From Nocardioides limicola (lineage in GTDB: Bacteria; Actinomycetota; Actinomycetes; Propionibacteriales; Nocardioidaceae): a stretch of 32,744 nucleotides of DNA. The stretch's first letter is position 1, and every line of letters starts with the position of its first letter. Below, in pieces: positions 1 through 7,305 of the stretch. The position numbers and the translations under genes are program-made. The stretch is taken from contig NZ_JAERJA010000017.1 of assembly GCF_016827675.1 (NCBI RefSeq), forward strand, positions 1 to 32,744, written 5' to 3'. The notes under the pieces are model-generated. The model saw only the letters and a program-made list of their open reading frames with translations. It was not told where the DNA came from and did not search any database.

Positions 1-245
1 ACGGTTCCCGCGGTGTCGCGATACGTCAGACCTCCCACGGGGCCGCCGCAGCGCTCATCGTGCTGAGACTGTCGAGGACGCCCGGCACCGAGCATGAGGT
101 GGTCTACAACGGGCCGTTGGCCACTGCGTTTCAGGCCGCCGGGAGCTTCGGGAGCAATGGTCAGGCCCGTCTGGGTCTGAGTCGGCTGCGTGGCCTCGAC
201 CGAACCGTTCGTCCCGAGGATCGCGTTCCGCGGCGCCGTACCTGA
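1..245 (+). pseudogene. DUF6998-type protein, C-terminal remnant (copy 1)
   Basis: The frame that ends at the TGA at 243-245 encodes IVLRLSRTPGTEHEVVYNG, followed by a stretch rich in NGQARLGLSRLR. I recognise this from memory as the C-terminal part of the DUF6998 family, which has a VVYNGPG-like motif followed by NGQ and SLSKLR; the family has no established function. No start codon or N-terminal half is visible because the window begins inside it. Its twin at 1892-2249 shows that the gene is broken (frame change after a short N-terminal piece), and the same defect is likely here. Family assignment is from recalled consensus, not a search. Confidence 0.6.
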
Positions 246-257
246 CGGTGGCTGGCA
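1..257. repeat. Long direct repeat, copy 1 (truncated by window start)
   Basis: This stretch is base-for-base identical by eye to 2005-2261, an offset of 2004 bases. It covers the 3' part of a broken DUF6998-type gene. The repeat may extend further left, because the window starts inside it. Identity stops at 257/2261, directly after the 15-base string tgacggtggctggca (243-257), which occurs a third time at 398-412 inside the neighbouring gene. The repeats flank the TIR-like cassette. Confidence 0.95.
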
Positions 258-339
258 AGAGCCGCTGACACCGGGCCAGCCCCGGCCGGAGGCACACAGT
301 TGCTCCTGGGATGTCGGTGCCTGCCGCCATGATCTGGCC

Positions 340-879
340 ATGGACGAAACGTGGACTGCAGTGCTGTCCGGCGCATTCGCGGGGCTGGGAACGAGTGTGA
401 CGGTGGCTGGCATCAACCATCGCCTTGCGCGGCGACAAGACTTGGACCGCGAGCGCCGCCATGCCCGCCGTGAGGCAGCGAGCGACCTGACGGCGGCACT
501 CAGGGACTTGCGAGCTCTATCGAGCAGGCTCGGCAGAGTCGACCTTCCTCGGTCGGACGTTGCACGTGCATTCCTGAGTTGGGTCGCTGCGTTCGATCGT
601 CAGCGGCACCTACTTCCAGCCGAATGGCCGCACTTGGGATCTTCCGTCCGCGCCGCGGTCGGGACAGTGTTCGGCGCCGTCACACTGGCCGACGTAAGGC
701 CCGATCTCGAGGATTGCCCACTTGCGGATGCCGACTTCGAGTGGCAGGAGCACGCGTATGCGTATCTCGACTACCTGGTCGACCGAGTCAGTCGATGGGG
801 CAATGCCGAGCGGGTGAAGGCACCCCTGACGTTTGATCCTTGGCTCATCGAGACGGAACGACGCCTTCGGTCGCTGTAG
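340..879 (+). CDS. Small membrane-anchored hypothetical protein upstream of TIR-like gene
   Basis: A 179-residue protein that I do not recognise by family. Residues about 6-24 (VLSGAFAGLGTSVTVAG) form a hydrophobic, glycine-rich segment that could be a single N-terminal membrane anchor. A basic/acidic, probably helical region follows (HRLARRQDLDRERRHARREA), then a mostly helical soluble domain. I chose the ATG at 340 over the in-frame ATG at 190, because 190 lies within the duplicated DUF6998 remnant and would give the protein a low-complexity leader copied from that repeat. The ribosome site is weak. The stop is 75 bases upstream of the TIR-like gene on the same strand, which suggests a two-gene operon. 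A fragment of a related gene (TVAGINHRL) follows the second DUF6998 copy at 2247-2274. A membrane partner for a TIR-type effector is a reasonable guess only. Confidence 0.65.
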   Translation: MDETWTAVLSGAFAGLGTSVTVAGINHRLARRQDLDRERRHARREAASDLTAALRDLRALSSRLGRVDLPRSDVARAFLSWVAAFDRQRHLLPAEWPHLGSSVRAAVGTVFGAVTLADVRPDLEDCPLADADFEWQEHAYAYLDYLVDRVSRWGNAERVKAPLTFDPWLIETERRLRSL

Positions 880-954
880 CCGAGGCGACCCGGCCTCGAT
901 AATCGGCCCTTCCAAGTTCCAGTCCGGCAGGAGGGAGCATGGGAGAGTGGCGTC

Positions 955-1773
955 GTGAGAGTCGCGAAGAACTTTGCTCGGACGCACTTTTCTGTGCCGG
1001 TGTTGCGCGCCGCGCTCGCAGAGTTGCGCTCGCTTGATCACAGTGACGGCTCGAAGCGCGAGCGCCTCTCCCTGCGCTTCGAGCGTGATAGTGAAACCTG
1101 GGCGACTGATGACCTGGACGAGTGGTTCGCAGAAGTGAGCACTCTGCCGCCGGACGCCTTCACGAGCATGGAGGTGGCCAGGGGGCAGTTCTCACTTGAG
1201 GTCAACAGGTACTGGGAGAGCGGATCCGAAGTGAAGATCGAAGCACCGACCAGGGTCGAGGTCCAGCGGGTGCTGAATGTCTTCAATGATGCGGCCGAGG
1301 CAGGCAGGCTGCCGGAGCCCGCGATCACCGAGCAACAAGAGCCAGAGGCGCCACGGCCAGTCATCTTCCTCGGGCACGGGCACTCGCAGGACTGGCGCAA
1401 GATCAAGGATCATTTGCAGGATCGCCACGGCTACCAAGTGGAGGGGTACGAACTGGGTTCGCGAGCTGGTCACACCATTCGGGACGTGCTGGAGACCATG
1501 CTAGCGGGCACTTCGTTCGCGCTCTTGGTGATGACAGGCGAGGATGACGGGGACGGGGTCACCAAACGTGCTCGTCAAAACGTCGTGCATGAGGCTGGAC
1601 TATTCCAAGGTCGACTGGGCTTTCACAGGGCAATTGCAGTCGTAGAAGAAGGTGTGGAGGTCTTCAGCAACCTCGCCGGTGTCGACCAGATCCGCTACCC
1701 GCGGGGCAACGTGGAGAACACCTTCGGCGACATCCTGGCGACCTTGCGACGCGAGTTCGGCGACCGCAGATAG
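955..1773 (+). CDS. TIR-like domain protein (PF10137-type predicted nucleotide-binding)
   Basis: This is a 272-residue protein. Residues 1 to about 125 are a helical domain I do not recognise. Residues about 135-245 match the TIR-like fold of predicted nucleotide-binding proteins (PF10137 type): RPVIFLGHGHS at 134-144, a central GTSFALLVMTGEDD at 185-198, and RQNVVHEAGLFQGRLG at 207-222, whose Glu213 sits where TIR NADases carry their catalytic glutamate. In the known family such domains act as NAD+-consuming effectors of anti-phage systems such as CBASS and Pycsar. The start is a GTG at 955 preceded by GGGAGAG; the ATG at 939 is out of frame. It follows the membrane-type gene by 75 bases, and both lie between two DUF6998 copies. 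No cyclase is seen nearby, so the activating signal is unknown. The domain call is fairly secure; the defence role is inferred. Confidence 0.8.
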   Translation: MRVAKNFARTHFSVPVLRAALAELRSLDHSDGSKRERLSLRFERDSETWATDDLDEWFAEVSTLPPDAFTSMEVARGQFSLEVNRYWESGSEVKIEAPTRVEVQRVLNVFNDAAEAGRLPEPAITEQQEPEAPRPVIFLGHGHSQDWRKIKDHLQDRHGYQVEGYELGSRAGHTIRDVLETMLAGTSFALLVMTGEDDGDGVTKRARQNVVHEAGLFQGRLGFHRAIAVVEEGVEVFSNLAGVDQIRYPRGNVENTFGDILATLRREFGDRR

Positions 1774-1891
1774 CCGACGTGTCTCGTAAGGCCAACGGAA
1801 CAGCCCTTCCGACTGCCCCCATGTGACCGCTATCCAAACACCGTCACCGGCCACGTCTGCCTGTTGCTTCTTGAACCGGCATCATCGACCC

Positions 1892-2249
1892 ATGGTGGAG
1901 GAGCCAGGTACAGGGGAGCGTCGGTCAGTCGATCACTCGGAGCGGACTGCCCGGACGGCCGTACTGGTGGAGCGATTGCATGCGGTCGTAGACGAGCTTG
2001 AGGCACGGTTCCCGCGGTGTCGCGATACGTCAGACCTCCCACGGGGCCGCCGCAGCGCTCATCGTGCTGAGACTGTCGAGGACGCCCGGCACCGAGCATG
2101 AGGTGGTCTACAACGGGCCGTTGGCCACTGCGTTTCAGGCCGCCGGGAGCTTCGGGAGCAATGGTCAGGCCCGTCTGGGTCTGAGTCGGCTGCGTGGCCT
2201 CGACCGAACCGTTCGTCCCGAGGATCGCGTTCCGCGGCGCCGTACCTGA
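1892..2249 (+). pseudogene. DUF6998-type gene with internal deletion and frameshift (copy 2)
   Basis: From the ATG at 1892 a plausible N-terminus runs to about 2016 (AVLVERLHAVVDELEARFP). The reading frame then changes, and the C-terminal half continues in the +1 frame (IVLRLSRTPGTEHEVVYNG onward) to the TGA at 2247-2249. The usual middle of a DUF6998-type protein is missing, so this looks like a deletion that joined the two ends out of frame. The second half is identical to bases 1-245. The tail runs directly into a 28-base piece of the membrane-protein gene. It is unlikely to make a functional product. Confidence 0.6.
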
Positions 2250-2261
2250 CGGTGGCTGGCA
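2005..2261. repeat. Long direct repeat, copy 2
   Basis: Identical to 1-257. To its right the sequence continues as tcaaccatcgcct, which matches 413-425 inside the membrane-protein gene rather than what follows copy 1. Bases 2247-2274 are therefore a 28-base exact copy of 398-425, and the 15 bases they share with 243-257 look like the point of exchange. Confidence 0.95.
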
Positions 2262-2336
2262 TCAACCATCGCCTCGTGCGGCAAACCGACCTGATCGACA
2301 ATCTCCAAGGAGCGTGCTGGGTGGTCGCGGCGCTGT

Positions 2337-2927
2337 TCAGAACGGGCGGACGGGGAGCGGCTTGATCAGAGGCGCCAGCAGCTGCGCGGACCGCTCGACC
2401 GTCAGCACCTCGCTCGGTTCGAGCGGGATGATCTGACGGGTGGACTCGTCGACCTCCCAGACGTCCTCGCCGACCAGGCGGCCTTCGTCGTCGTAGGGCC
2501 AGATCATGTGCTCGACGTTGCCGACGAGGTAGTGGGCGTCCGGGTCGACCGGGGCGCCGGCCTCGACGAGGATCCTGCCGGGGGTCTGCTGGTAGATGGT
2601 CGCGGTGGAGACGATCATGTTGTCACCCACGGCGAGCTTCTCGTCGTCGGCGTAGAAGACGCACTGCCCCGTGCTGGACCACTCCTCGTACACCGCCTGG
2701 ACGGCCTCGGCGCCGTCGAGCACGGTGTTGATGCCGAACACGTTGAAGTGGTAGATCGGGTGCTCGACGGTCATCTCGGGGGCGAAGATCTCCTTCCAGC
2801 GTCCAGCCATCTCCAGGTAGCGGTGCCGGTTGTAGGCGTGCAGCAGCCACTGGTGGCGGGGGTTCTCGGTCGTCTCGAGCAGGCGCTCGACGGCGATGTT
2901 GGTGCGGGTGATGTCGAACCTGCTCAT
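2337..2927 (-). CDS. SnoaL/NTF2-like domain protein
   Basis: A 196-residue protein of the NTF2-like superfamily, SnoaL-like type. An N-terminal helix pair (HQWLLHAYNRHRYLEMAGRW) leads into FAPEMTVEHPIYHFN, followed by strands containing VGDNMIVSTATIYQQ and VGNVEHMIWPYDDEG. Proteins of this fold are small cone-shaped enzymes or binding proteins (cyclases, isomerases, dehydratases), and the substrate cannot be read from the sequence. The ATG at 2927 is preceded by AAGGAGA seven bases away, so I prefer it to the longer frame starting at 3065, which would overlap the divergent regulator. It is transcribed divergently from the AraC-family gene at 3028, which probably controls it. A part in the neighbouring catabolic pathway is possible but unproven. 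Confidence 0.75.
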   Translation of the reverse strand: MSRFDITRTNIAVERLLETTENPRHQWLLHAYNRHRYLEMAGRWKEIFAPEMTVEHPIYHFNVFGINTVLDGAEAVQAVYEEWSSTGQCVFYADDEKLAVGDNMIVSTATIYQQTPGRILVEAGAPVDPDAHYLVGNVEHMIWPYDDEGRLVGEDVWEVDESTRQIIPLEPSEVLTVERSAQLLAPLIKPLPVRPF

Positions 2928-2989
2928 GGGACGTCTCCTTCGTCGGACGGATTCTCGGGTGCGACCTTCCCACCCGTGGACCGCCGGGG

Positions 2990-3027
2990 TCTTGACTGTG
3001 AGCGACACATTCTTGACTCTGGACGAC
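2990..3027 (+). promoter_or_regulatory. Tandem 17-base direct repeat, candidate AraC-type operator
   Basis: TCTTGACTgTGagCGAC at 2990-3006 recurs as TCTTGACTcTGgaCGAC at 3011-3027, 14 of 17 bases identical, with a 21-base period (two helical turns). That geometry is typical of AraC/XylS-family half-sites. The repeat lies in the gap between the divergent SnoaL-like and AraC-family genes and ends directly before the ATG at 3028. If translation instead starts at the GTG at 2998, the repeat would be partly coding. Confidence 0.5.
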
Positions 3028-4041
3028 ATGTCGTTGATCCGGGGCACGGCCCTGCAGGGCTTCATCGAGCTCGTCGACGAGCTCGGCGGTGATGCCGACG
3101 AGCTGCTCGAACGCGCCCACCTGGATCCCGGCTCGATCGGGGACCATGACAGCTTCCTGCCCTACCGCAGCGTGGCCGCCGTCCTGGAGTACGCCGCGCG
3201 GGACACCGGTGCCGGCGACTTCGGGCGCCGGCTGGGGGCGAGGCAGGGCCTGGAGATCCTGGGTCCGCTCGGGGTGGCCGCGCGCACTGCTCCGACGGTG
3301 GGGGCGGCGCTCGCGGCGATCGAGCAGTACATGGCCATCTACAGCCCCGCGTTGGCCGTGGGCATCCGAGCGCAGCCGGGTGGGTTCGTGGCCACCTTCG
3401 AGTGGCGCATCATGGACGACCGGCCCCCGGTCCACCGCCAGGCGGCCGAGCTTGCCCTCGGGGTGAGCTGCCGGGTGTTCCGACTCCTCGCCGGGGAGGA
3501 CTTCCTGCCGACGTCGGTCCAGCTGCGGCACCAAGCCCTGACCGAGGTCGCAGACTACGGCCGGTACTTCGGGTGCCCGGTCGAGTTCTCGGCGCCCAGC
3601 TACGGGTTCCGCTTCCCTGTGTCGGTCCTCGCCCGCCCGATGGAGGCCGACAGTGCCGTCCACTCGGTGGTGCACGACTACCTGGACACGATCGTGGTGC
3701 CGACCGCCACGACGACGGCCGATGCGGTCGTGCGGCTCATCAGGCGGATGCTCCCGACCGGGGGCCCCGACCTCACCCTCGTCGCTGAGCAGTTGGCCCA
3801 GCACCCGCGGACTCTGCAACGCCGGCTGGCCGCCCAGGGCACCACGTTCGCCGAGCTCGTCGACCAGGTGCGCCGCGACGAGGCCGAGCGTCTCCTGCGT
3901 GACACCGACATGCCTCTCGCCCAACTGGCCGGCGTCCTCGGCCTCAGCGAGCAGAGTGCGCTGACCCGGGCGTGCCGACGTTGGTTCGGCGCTGCGCCAT
4001 CCCAGCTGAGGCGTGCCACCCTCGACACCCAAAGCATCTGA
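3028..4041 (+). CDS. AraC-family transcriptional regulator (arabinose-binding-like N-terminus)
   Basis: This is a 337-residue regulator. The N-terminal about 200 residues (IRGTALQGFIELVDELGGDADELLERA, then LPYRSVAAVLEYAARDTGAGDFG and GPLGVAARTAPTVGAAL) match the ligand-binding type seen in OruR-like AraC proteins. The C-terminal about 85 residues carry the double helix-turn-helix: LVAEQLAQHPRTLQRRLAAQGTTFAELVDQ, then MPLAQLAGVLGLSEQSALTRACRRWFG. Such proteins act as activators in the cytoplasm upon binding a small molecule. An in-frame GTG at 2998 is an alternative start; I prefer the ATG at 3028 because family members begin close to the IRGTAL motif and because the operator-like repeat ends there. 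It is divergent from the SnoaL-like gene and 116 bases upstream of the permease start, so both are candidate targets. The effector is unknown. Confidence 0.85.
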   Translation: MSLIRGTALQGFIELVDELGGDADELLERAHLDPGSIGDHDSFLPYRSVAAVLEYAARDTGAGDFGRRLGARQGLEILGPLGVAARTAPTVGAALAAIEQYMAIYSPALAVGIRAQPGGFVATFEWRIMDDRPPVHRQAAELALGVSCRVFRLLAGEDFLPTSVQLRHQALTEVADYGRYFGCPVEFSAPSYGFRFPVSVLARPMEADSAVHSVVHDYLDTIVVPTATTTADAVVRLIRRMLPTGGPDLTLVAEQLAQHPRTLQRRLAAQGTTFAELVDQVRRDEAERLLRDTDMPLAQLAGVLGLSEQSALTRACRRWFGAAPSQLRRATLDTQSI

Positions 4042-4066
4042 TTTCCAGATACTGAAGGACGTTTTT

Positions 4067-4108
4067 ATGAAGTGTACAGATGTCGATGACTCACTGAAGA
4101 TGGAGTGA
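4067..4108 (+). CDS. Possible 13-codon leader ORF before the permease
   Basis: ATG at 4067 opens a 13-codon frame (MKCTDVDDSLKME) ending in TGA at 4106-4108. A GAAGGA ribosome site lies at the right distance upstream. It sits in the gap between the AraC-family gene and the permease start at 4158. It might be a regulatory leader peptide or a chance frame; there is no attenuator-like hairpin that I can see. Confidence 0.25.
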   Translation: MKCTDVDDSLKME

Positions 4109-4157
4109 CCAGCGCCACTTCACCAGCCGCCAGGAGTTGCGGCCAGAGAGAGTGATC

Positions 4158-5588
4158 ATGAACCAGCAGACACAGGTCGCCAGCACGACCTTCGTGAAGT
4201 TCGAGCAAGAACACATCCTGCCCATCCCGGAGACGAAGCGCACCGGGACGCCGTGGTCGCTGTTCGCGATCTGGGTCGGGTTGAACATGATGCCGCTGGC
4301 CGTGGTCACCGGCGCGGTCGCCAGCGGCGGCTACGGCCTCCCCATCGGCTGGAGTATCGTCGCGATCCTGGTCGGCAACGTGATCGGGGCCATCGGCGCC
4401 GCGCTCCACGCCGCGCAGGGCCCACATCTGGGCATCCCGCAGATGCTGCAGGCCCGCGCACAGTTCGGCTACCAGGGCGGCGGCCTCTTCGCGATCATCG
4501 CGCTGGTCATGTTCCTGGGCTTCTTCGCCAGCATCCTGATCGTGGCCAAGGACTCCCTCGCCGTGGTCTTCCCCGAGGTGAACGGCTCGCTGGCCATCCT
4601 GGTCTTCGCCGCCATCGGCGTGGTGCTGTGCGTCTTCGGCTACGACCTGCTGCGCCGGACCATGGTGTACCTGTCCGTGCTGATCGGCGTCACCGTCGCG
4701 ATCACCATGCCGCTGCTGTGGCTGAAGCCCGATGTCACCGCCCCACGCGCGGATGTCGCCTTCAGCTACGAGGGCTTCTTCGGAATGCTGGCCATCGGCA
4801 TCGTCTGGCAGCTCGCCTACGCGCCGTACGTCTCCGACTACACCCGCTACCTGCCCAAGAAGACCGGCCCCAAGTCGGCCTTCTGGAGCACCTACCTCGG
4901 CCTCGTCGGCAGCTCCGTGTTCGTGATGGCGCTGGGCGTGCTGCTCGGCGCGGCGAACCCCAACAACCCACTGGCCGCCCTCTCGGACCACCTCGGCTGG
5001 ATCGGGATCATCGCCCTGATCATCTTCGCGGTCAGCTCGGCCCTCATCAACGGCGTCGAGTTGTACTGCGCCGTCATGAACGCGCTGACCGTGCTGCAAT
5101 CGTCGTTCCGGATGACCGTGACCACCAGCACCCGAGTCGTGACCACGTTGGTGTGCGGCGCGGTCGCCACCCTGGTCGCGCTGCTGGGCCAAGGCGACTT
5201 CATGGCCACCTTCGAGAGCTTCCTGTTGCTGCTCCTCTACGTGCTGATCCCGTGGTCGGCCATCAACCTCGCCGACTACTTCATCATCCGTCGGGGGCAC
5301 TACGTGGTCGTGGATCTCTTCGCCCGCGACGGCGGACAGTACGGGCGCTGGAACCGGGTCGGGCTGACCAGCTATGCGATTGGTCTGGCCGCGCAACTAC
5401 CCTTCATGGTGACCCCGCTGTTCACCGGCCCGCTGGCCGCGCCGCTGCGCAATCTCGACCTCGCGTGGCTGATCGGGTTCGTGGTGACCGGGGTGGCCTA
5501 CCTGCTGATGGTGCGCCTGACGAACACAGCGGGGGCCGGAACTGCCGGGTCGGAGCTGCCACTCACGCCGCCGGCCGCTCGGCCATAA
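4158..5588 (+). CDS. NCS1-family nucleobase:cation symporter-type permease
   Basis: A 476-residue integral membrane protein of the purine-cytosine permease (NCS1) family, of normal length with about 12 hydrophobic helices. Typical features are a soluble N-terminus followed by GTPWSLFAIWVGLNM, the IGAALHAAQGPHLGIPQM region with ARAQFGYQG of helix 3, and YAPYVSDYTRYLP in the middle, a hallmark of the family. NCS1 carriers import five- and six-membered nitrogen heterocycles (cytosine, uracil, allantoin, hydantoins) with H+ or Na+. I chose the ATG at 4158 (MNQQTQVAS), preceded by AGAGAG, over 4137. Given the histamine-type genes in the region, an imidazole compound such as histamine or imidazoleacetate is a possible substrate, but this is inferred from context alone. 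The long opposite-strand frame over this gene is a shadow. Confidence 0.9.
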   Translation: MNQQTQVASTTFVKFEQEHILPIPETKRTGTPWSLFAIWVGLNMMPLAVVTGAVASGGYGLPIGWSIVAILVGNVIGAIGAALHAAQGPHLGIPQMLQARAQFGYQGGGLFAIIALVMFLGFFASILIVAKDSLAVVFPEVNGSLAILVFAAIGVVLCVFGYDLLRRTMVYLSVLIGVTVAITMPLLWLKPDVTAPRADVAFSYEGFFGMLAIGIVWQLAYAPYVSDYTRYLPKKTGPKSAFWSTYLGLVGSSVFVMALGVLLGAANPNNPLAALSDHLGWIGIIALIIFAVSSALINGVELYCAVMNALTVLQSSFRMTVTTSTRVVTTLVCGAVATLVALLGQGDFMATFESFLLLLLYVLIPWSAINLADYFIIRRGHYVVVDLFARDGGQYGRWNRVGLTSYAIGLAAQLPFMVTPLFTGPLAAPLRNLDLAWLIGFVVTGVAYLLMVRLTNTAGAGTAGSELPLTPPAARP

Positions 5589-5710
5589 GCTCGGGCGGGA
5601 GTCCGCGATCTGAGGCTGCGGCCCGAAGCGGCGAACATCTCGGGCCCAACAGGAGGTTCAGGTGTCACGCGGTCGGGTGCCTGATCCACCTGGGTCTGCA
5701 TGGGTCGGAG

Positions 5711-6390
5711 TCAGTCCTCGTAGGTGAGGATCTCCAAGGTCGTCTCGGCATCGATGCCGGACTGGCCGGTCAGCACACTCCAGGAGATGTCGCCTGGTGT
5801 GAGCCGGGTGCGCAGGGTCTGGAGCCGGGATCGGTCCTAGCCGGAAAGGCCCTCGCGCTCGGCGAACGGGCCATCGATGCAGGCGAGCAGGGCCAGTGCG
5901 TCGCGTAGGTGACGTGCCGCTAGCAGCGGCGATGTCGATAGTGGGGCGCTCGATGCCCGGGTGCCTACGTTCCGACATTCTCGCGGAACAACTCCAACCT
6001 GCGGATCAGGACCTGCGCTCCTACGCCGCGTTCGCGCGGGTCGAGGGAGGTGGCGGCGTCGACGGCGGCGAGAGTTCCGTTGAACGCGGCACGGTGCTTG
6101 ATGAAGTCGGAGCGGTGGCCGGACCACCTAGTGACGGTCGCGCGGTCGCGCAACCGGACGGCCAGTTCGGTCGGGTCTGTGATCCCGCGCAGAGTGGCGC
6201 GGAGTCGGTACGTCTGGGTATCGCCGAGGCCCAACGGGGCCGCGCTCGAGAGCATTGCGATCGCTGCCCACAAGGTGTGCTCTGCCCAGGTCCGGGTCTG
6301 GCCCGAGCCGCGCTCGGCACGGTAGCGCTCTTCCGGTGGATATCTGTGACTGGGAAGATGCCTCCCAGGATCAGCGGCCCGCTCGCTCAC
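5711..6390 (-). pseudogene. Decayed gene of unknown family (frameshift plus in-frame amber)
   Basis: Three pieces can be joined into one minus-strand protein. The first (6390 to about 5975) includes YRLRATLRGITDPTELAVRL, then GHRSDFIKHRAAFNGTL and DPRERGVGAQVLIRRLELFREN. A frame change at about 5970-5980 leads into a second piece, VGTRASSAPLSTSPLLAARH, then DALALLACIDGPFAEREGLSG. That ends in TAG at 5837-5839, but the same frame continues with DRSRLQTLRTRLTPGDISWS, then VLTGQSGIDAETTLEILTYED to TGA at 5711-5713. I do not recognise the family. Two independent lesions argue for real decay rather than one sequencing error. The 5' end overlaps the 3' end of the LysR gene, so the original N-terminus may also be lost. 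Confidence 0.6.
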
Positions 6391-7288
6391 GCGCGGTGCG
6401 GATCGAGGACCTGATGAACGCCTGGGCCCGCCCGGTGCGCCGGATGCCCTTCATCGAGGCGAGCACGACTTCCAGCGGATCCACCGAGTCGGTGATCTCG
6501 AGGGCGACCACCTCGGATCCGTCGTACGTCATGTCGCTGGCCGGGTGCTGGTTCAGCAGCGACCAGCCCTGGCCGTGGGCGACCAGCGCCCGGACCGTCT
6601 CGAAGCCCGTCGTACGGTGACGGATCTGCGGGGCGAAGCCGGCCGACTCCACGATCCCCTCGAAGTACCGGCCGCTGTGCGGCAGGTCTAGCAGCACCAT
6701 CGGCTCGTCGGCGAGGTCCCTCAGTTTGATCCGCTTGCGACGAGCCAGACGATGTCCCTTCGCGACCAGTGCGTACGGCGCTGCGACGCCGACTCGGACG
6801 TGGTCGATGTCGTCCTCGAGGTCGTAGCCGTACATCAACGCCAACTCGCACCGGCCGTTGCGCAGCGCCTGCTTCAGCACGGCGTGCTCGTCCTCCACCA
6901 CCGACACCCGGATGCCGGGGTGCTCCTCCTCGCAGGCCGCCAGCAGGCGTGGCAGCTCGAAGGGGGCCAGCGTCGAGAAGCAGCCGATAGTGAGGTCGCC
7001 GACCAGAGCTCGCCCAGCGGTGCGCGCGACCTCGGCCAGTTCGGCGGTGTGCACCAGGTAGTTGCGCAGCTCCCGGTAGAACTCCTCGCCGGCGGCGGTG
7101 AGGGTGAGGCCGCGTGCGTGGCGGCGCAGCAGCAGCTGCACGCCGAGCTCCTTCTCCAGCTGCGCGACGGCGGTGGAGACGGCGGACTGGGAGACCATCA
7201 GCTCCTGGGAGGCGGCGGTCATGCTGCCCAACTCGGCGGCCGCGGCGAAGTAGCGCAGCTGGACGAGGGTGAATCCGAAGTTCGTCAC
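6371..7288 (-). CDS. LysR-family transcriptional regulator
   Basis: This is a 305-residue LysR regulator. The N-terminal winged helix-turn-helix is clear (TLVQLRYFAAAAELGSMTAA, then SQSAVSTAVAQLEKELGVQL). It is followed by the two-lobed effector-binding domain (LTIGCFSTLAPFELPRLLAA, and later AHGQGWSLLNQHPASDM). The likely start is the GTG at 7288, 17 bases after the aspartase stop; an upstream ATG at 7348 would overlap the aspartase gene by 43 bases. It is the last gene of the RidA-DUF1028-M20-aspartase operon, so it is probably autoregulated with it. LysR proteins such as HinK are known to control histamine/imidazoleacetate use in Pseudomonas, but similarity to HinK was not tested. Its probable target is the 10946-11187 intergenic region. 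Confidence 0.88.
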   Translation of the reverse strand: MTNFGFTLVQLRYFAAAAELGSMTAASQELMVSQSAVSTAVAQLEKELGVQLLLRRHARGLTLTAAGEEFYRELRNYLVHTAELAEVARTAGRALVGDLTIGCFSTLAPFELPRLLAACEEEHPGIRVSVVEDEHAVLKQALRNGRCELALMYGYDLEDDIDHVRVGVAAPYALVAKGHRLARRKRIKLRDLADEPMVLLDLPHSGRYFEGIVESAGFAPQIRHRTTGFETVRALVAHGQGWSLLNQHPASDMTYDGSEVVALEITDSVDPLEVVLASMKGIRRTGRAQAFIRSSIRTARERAGR

Positions 7289-7305
7289 GGCCCCAGTATC
7301 GGTGG

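Noticed and set aside
2993..3020. TTGACT boxes as -35 elements for the AraC gene
   Set aside because: No -10-like sequence at 16-18 bases; the two boxes are part of the direct repeat.
2998..3027. GTG at 2998 as start of the AraC-family gene
   Set aside because: Possible, but the segment is better explained as the second-turn direct repeat operator, and family members begin near IRGTAL.
4065..5396. 443-codon minus-strand open frame over the permease
   Set aside because: Shadow of the NCS1 permease; low-complexity, H/D/Q/E-rich, no recognisable motif.
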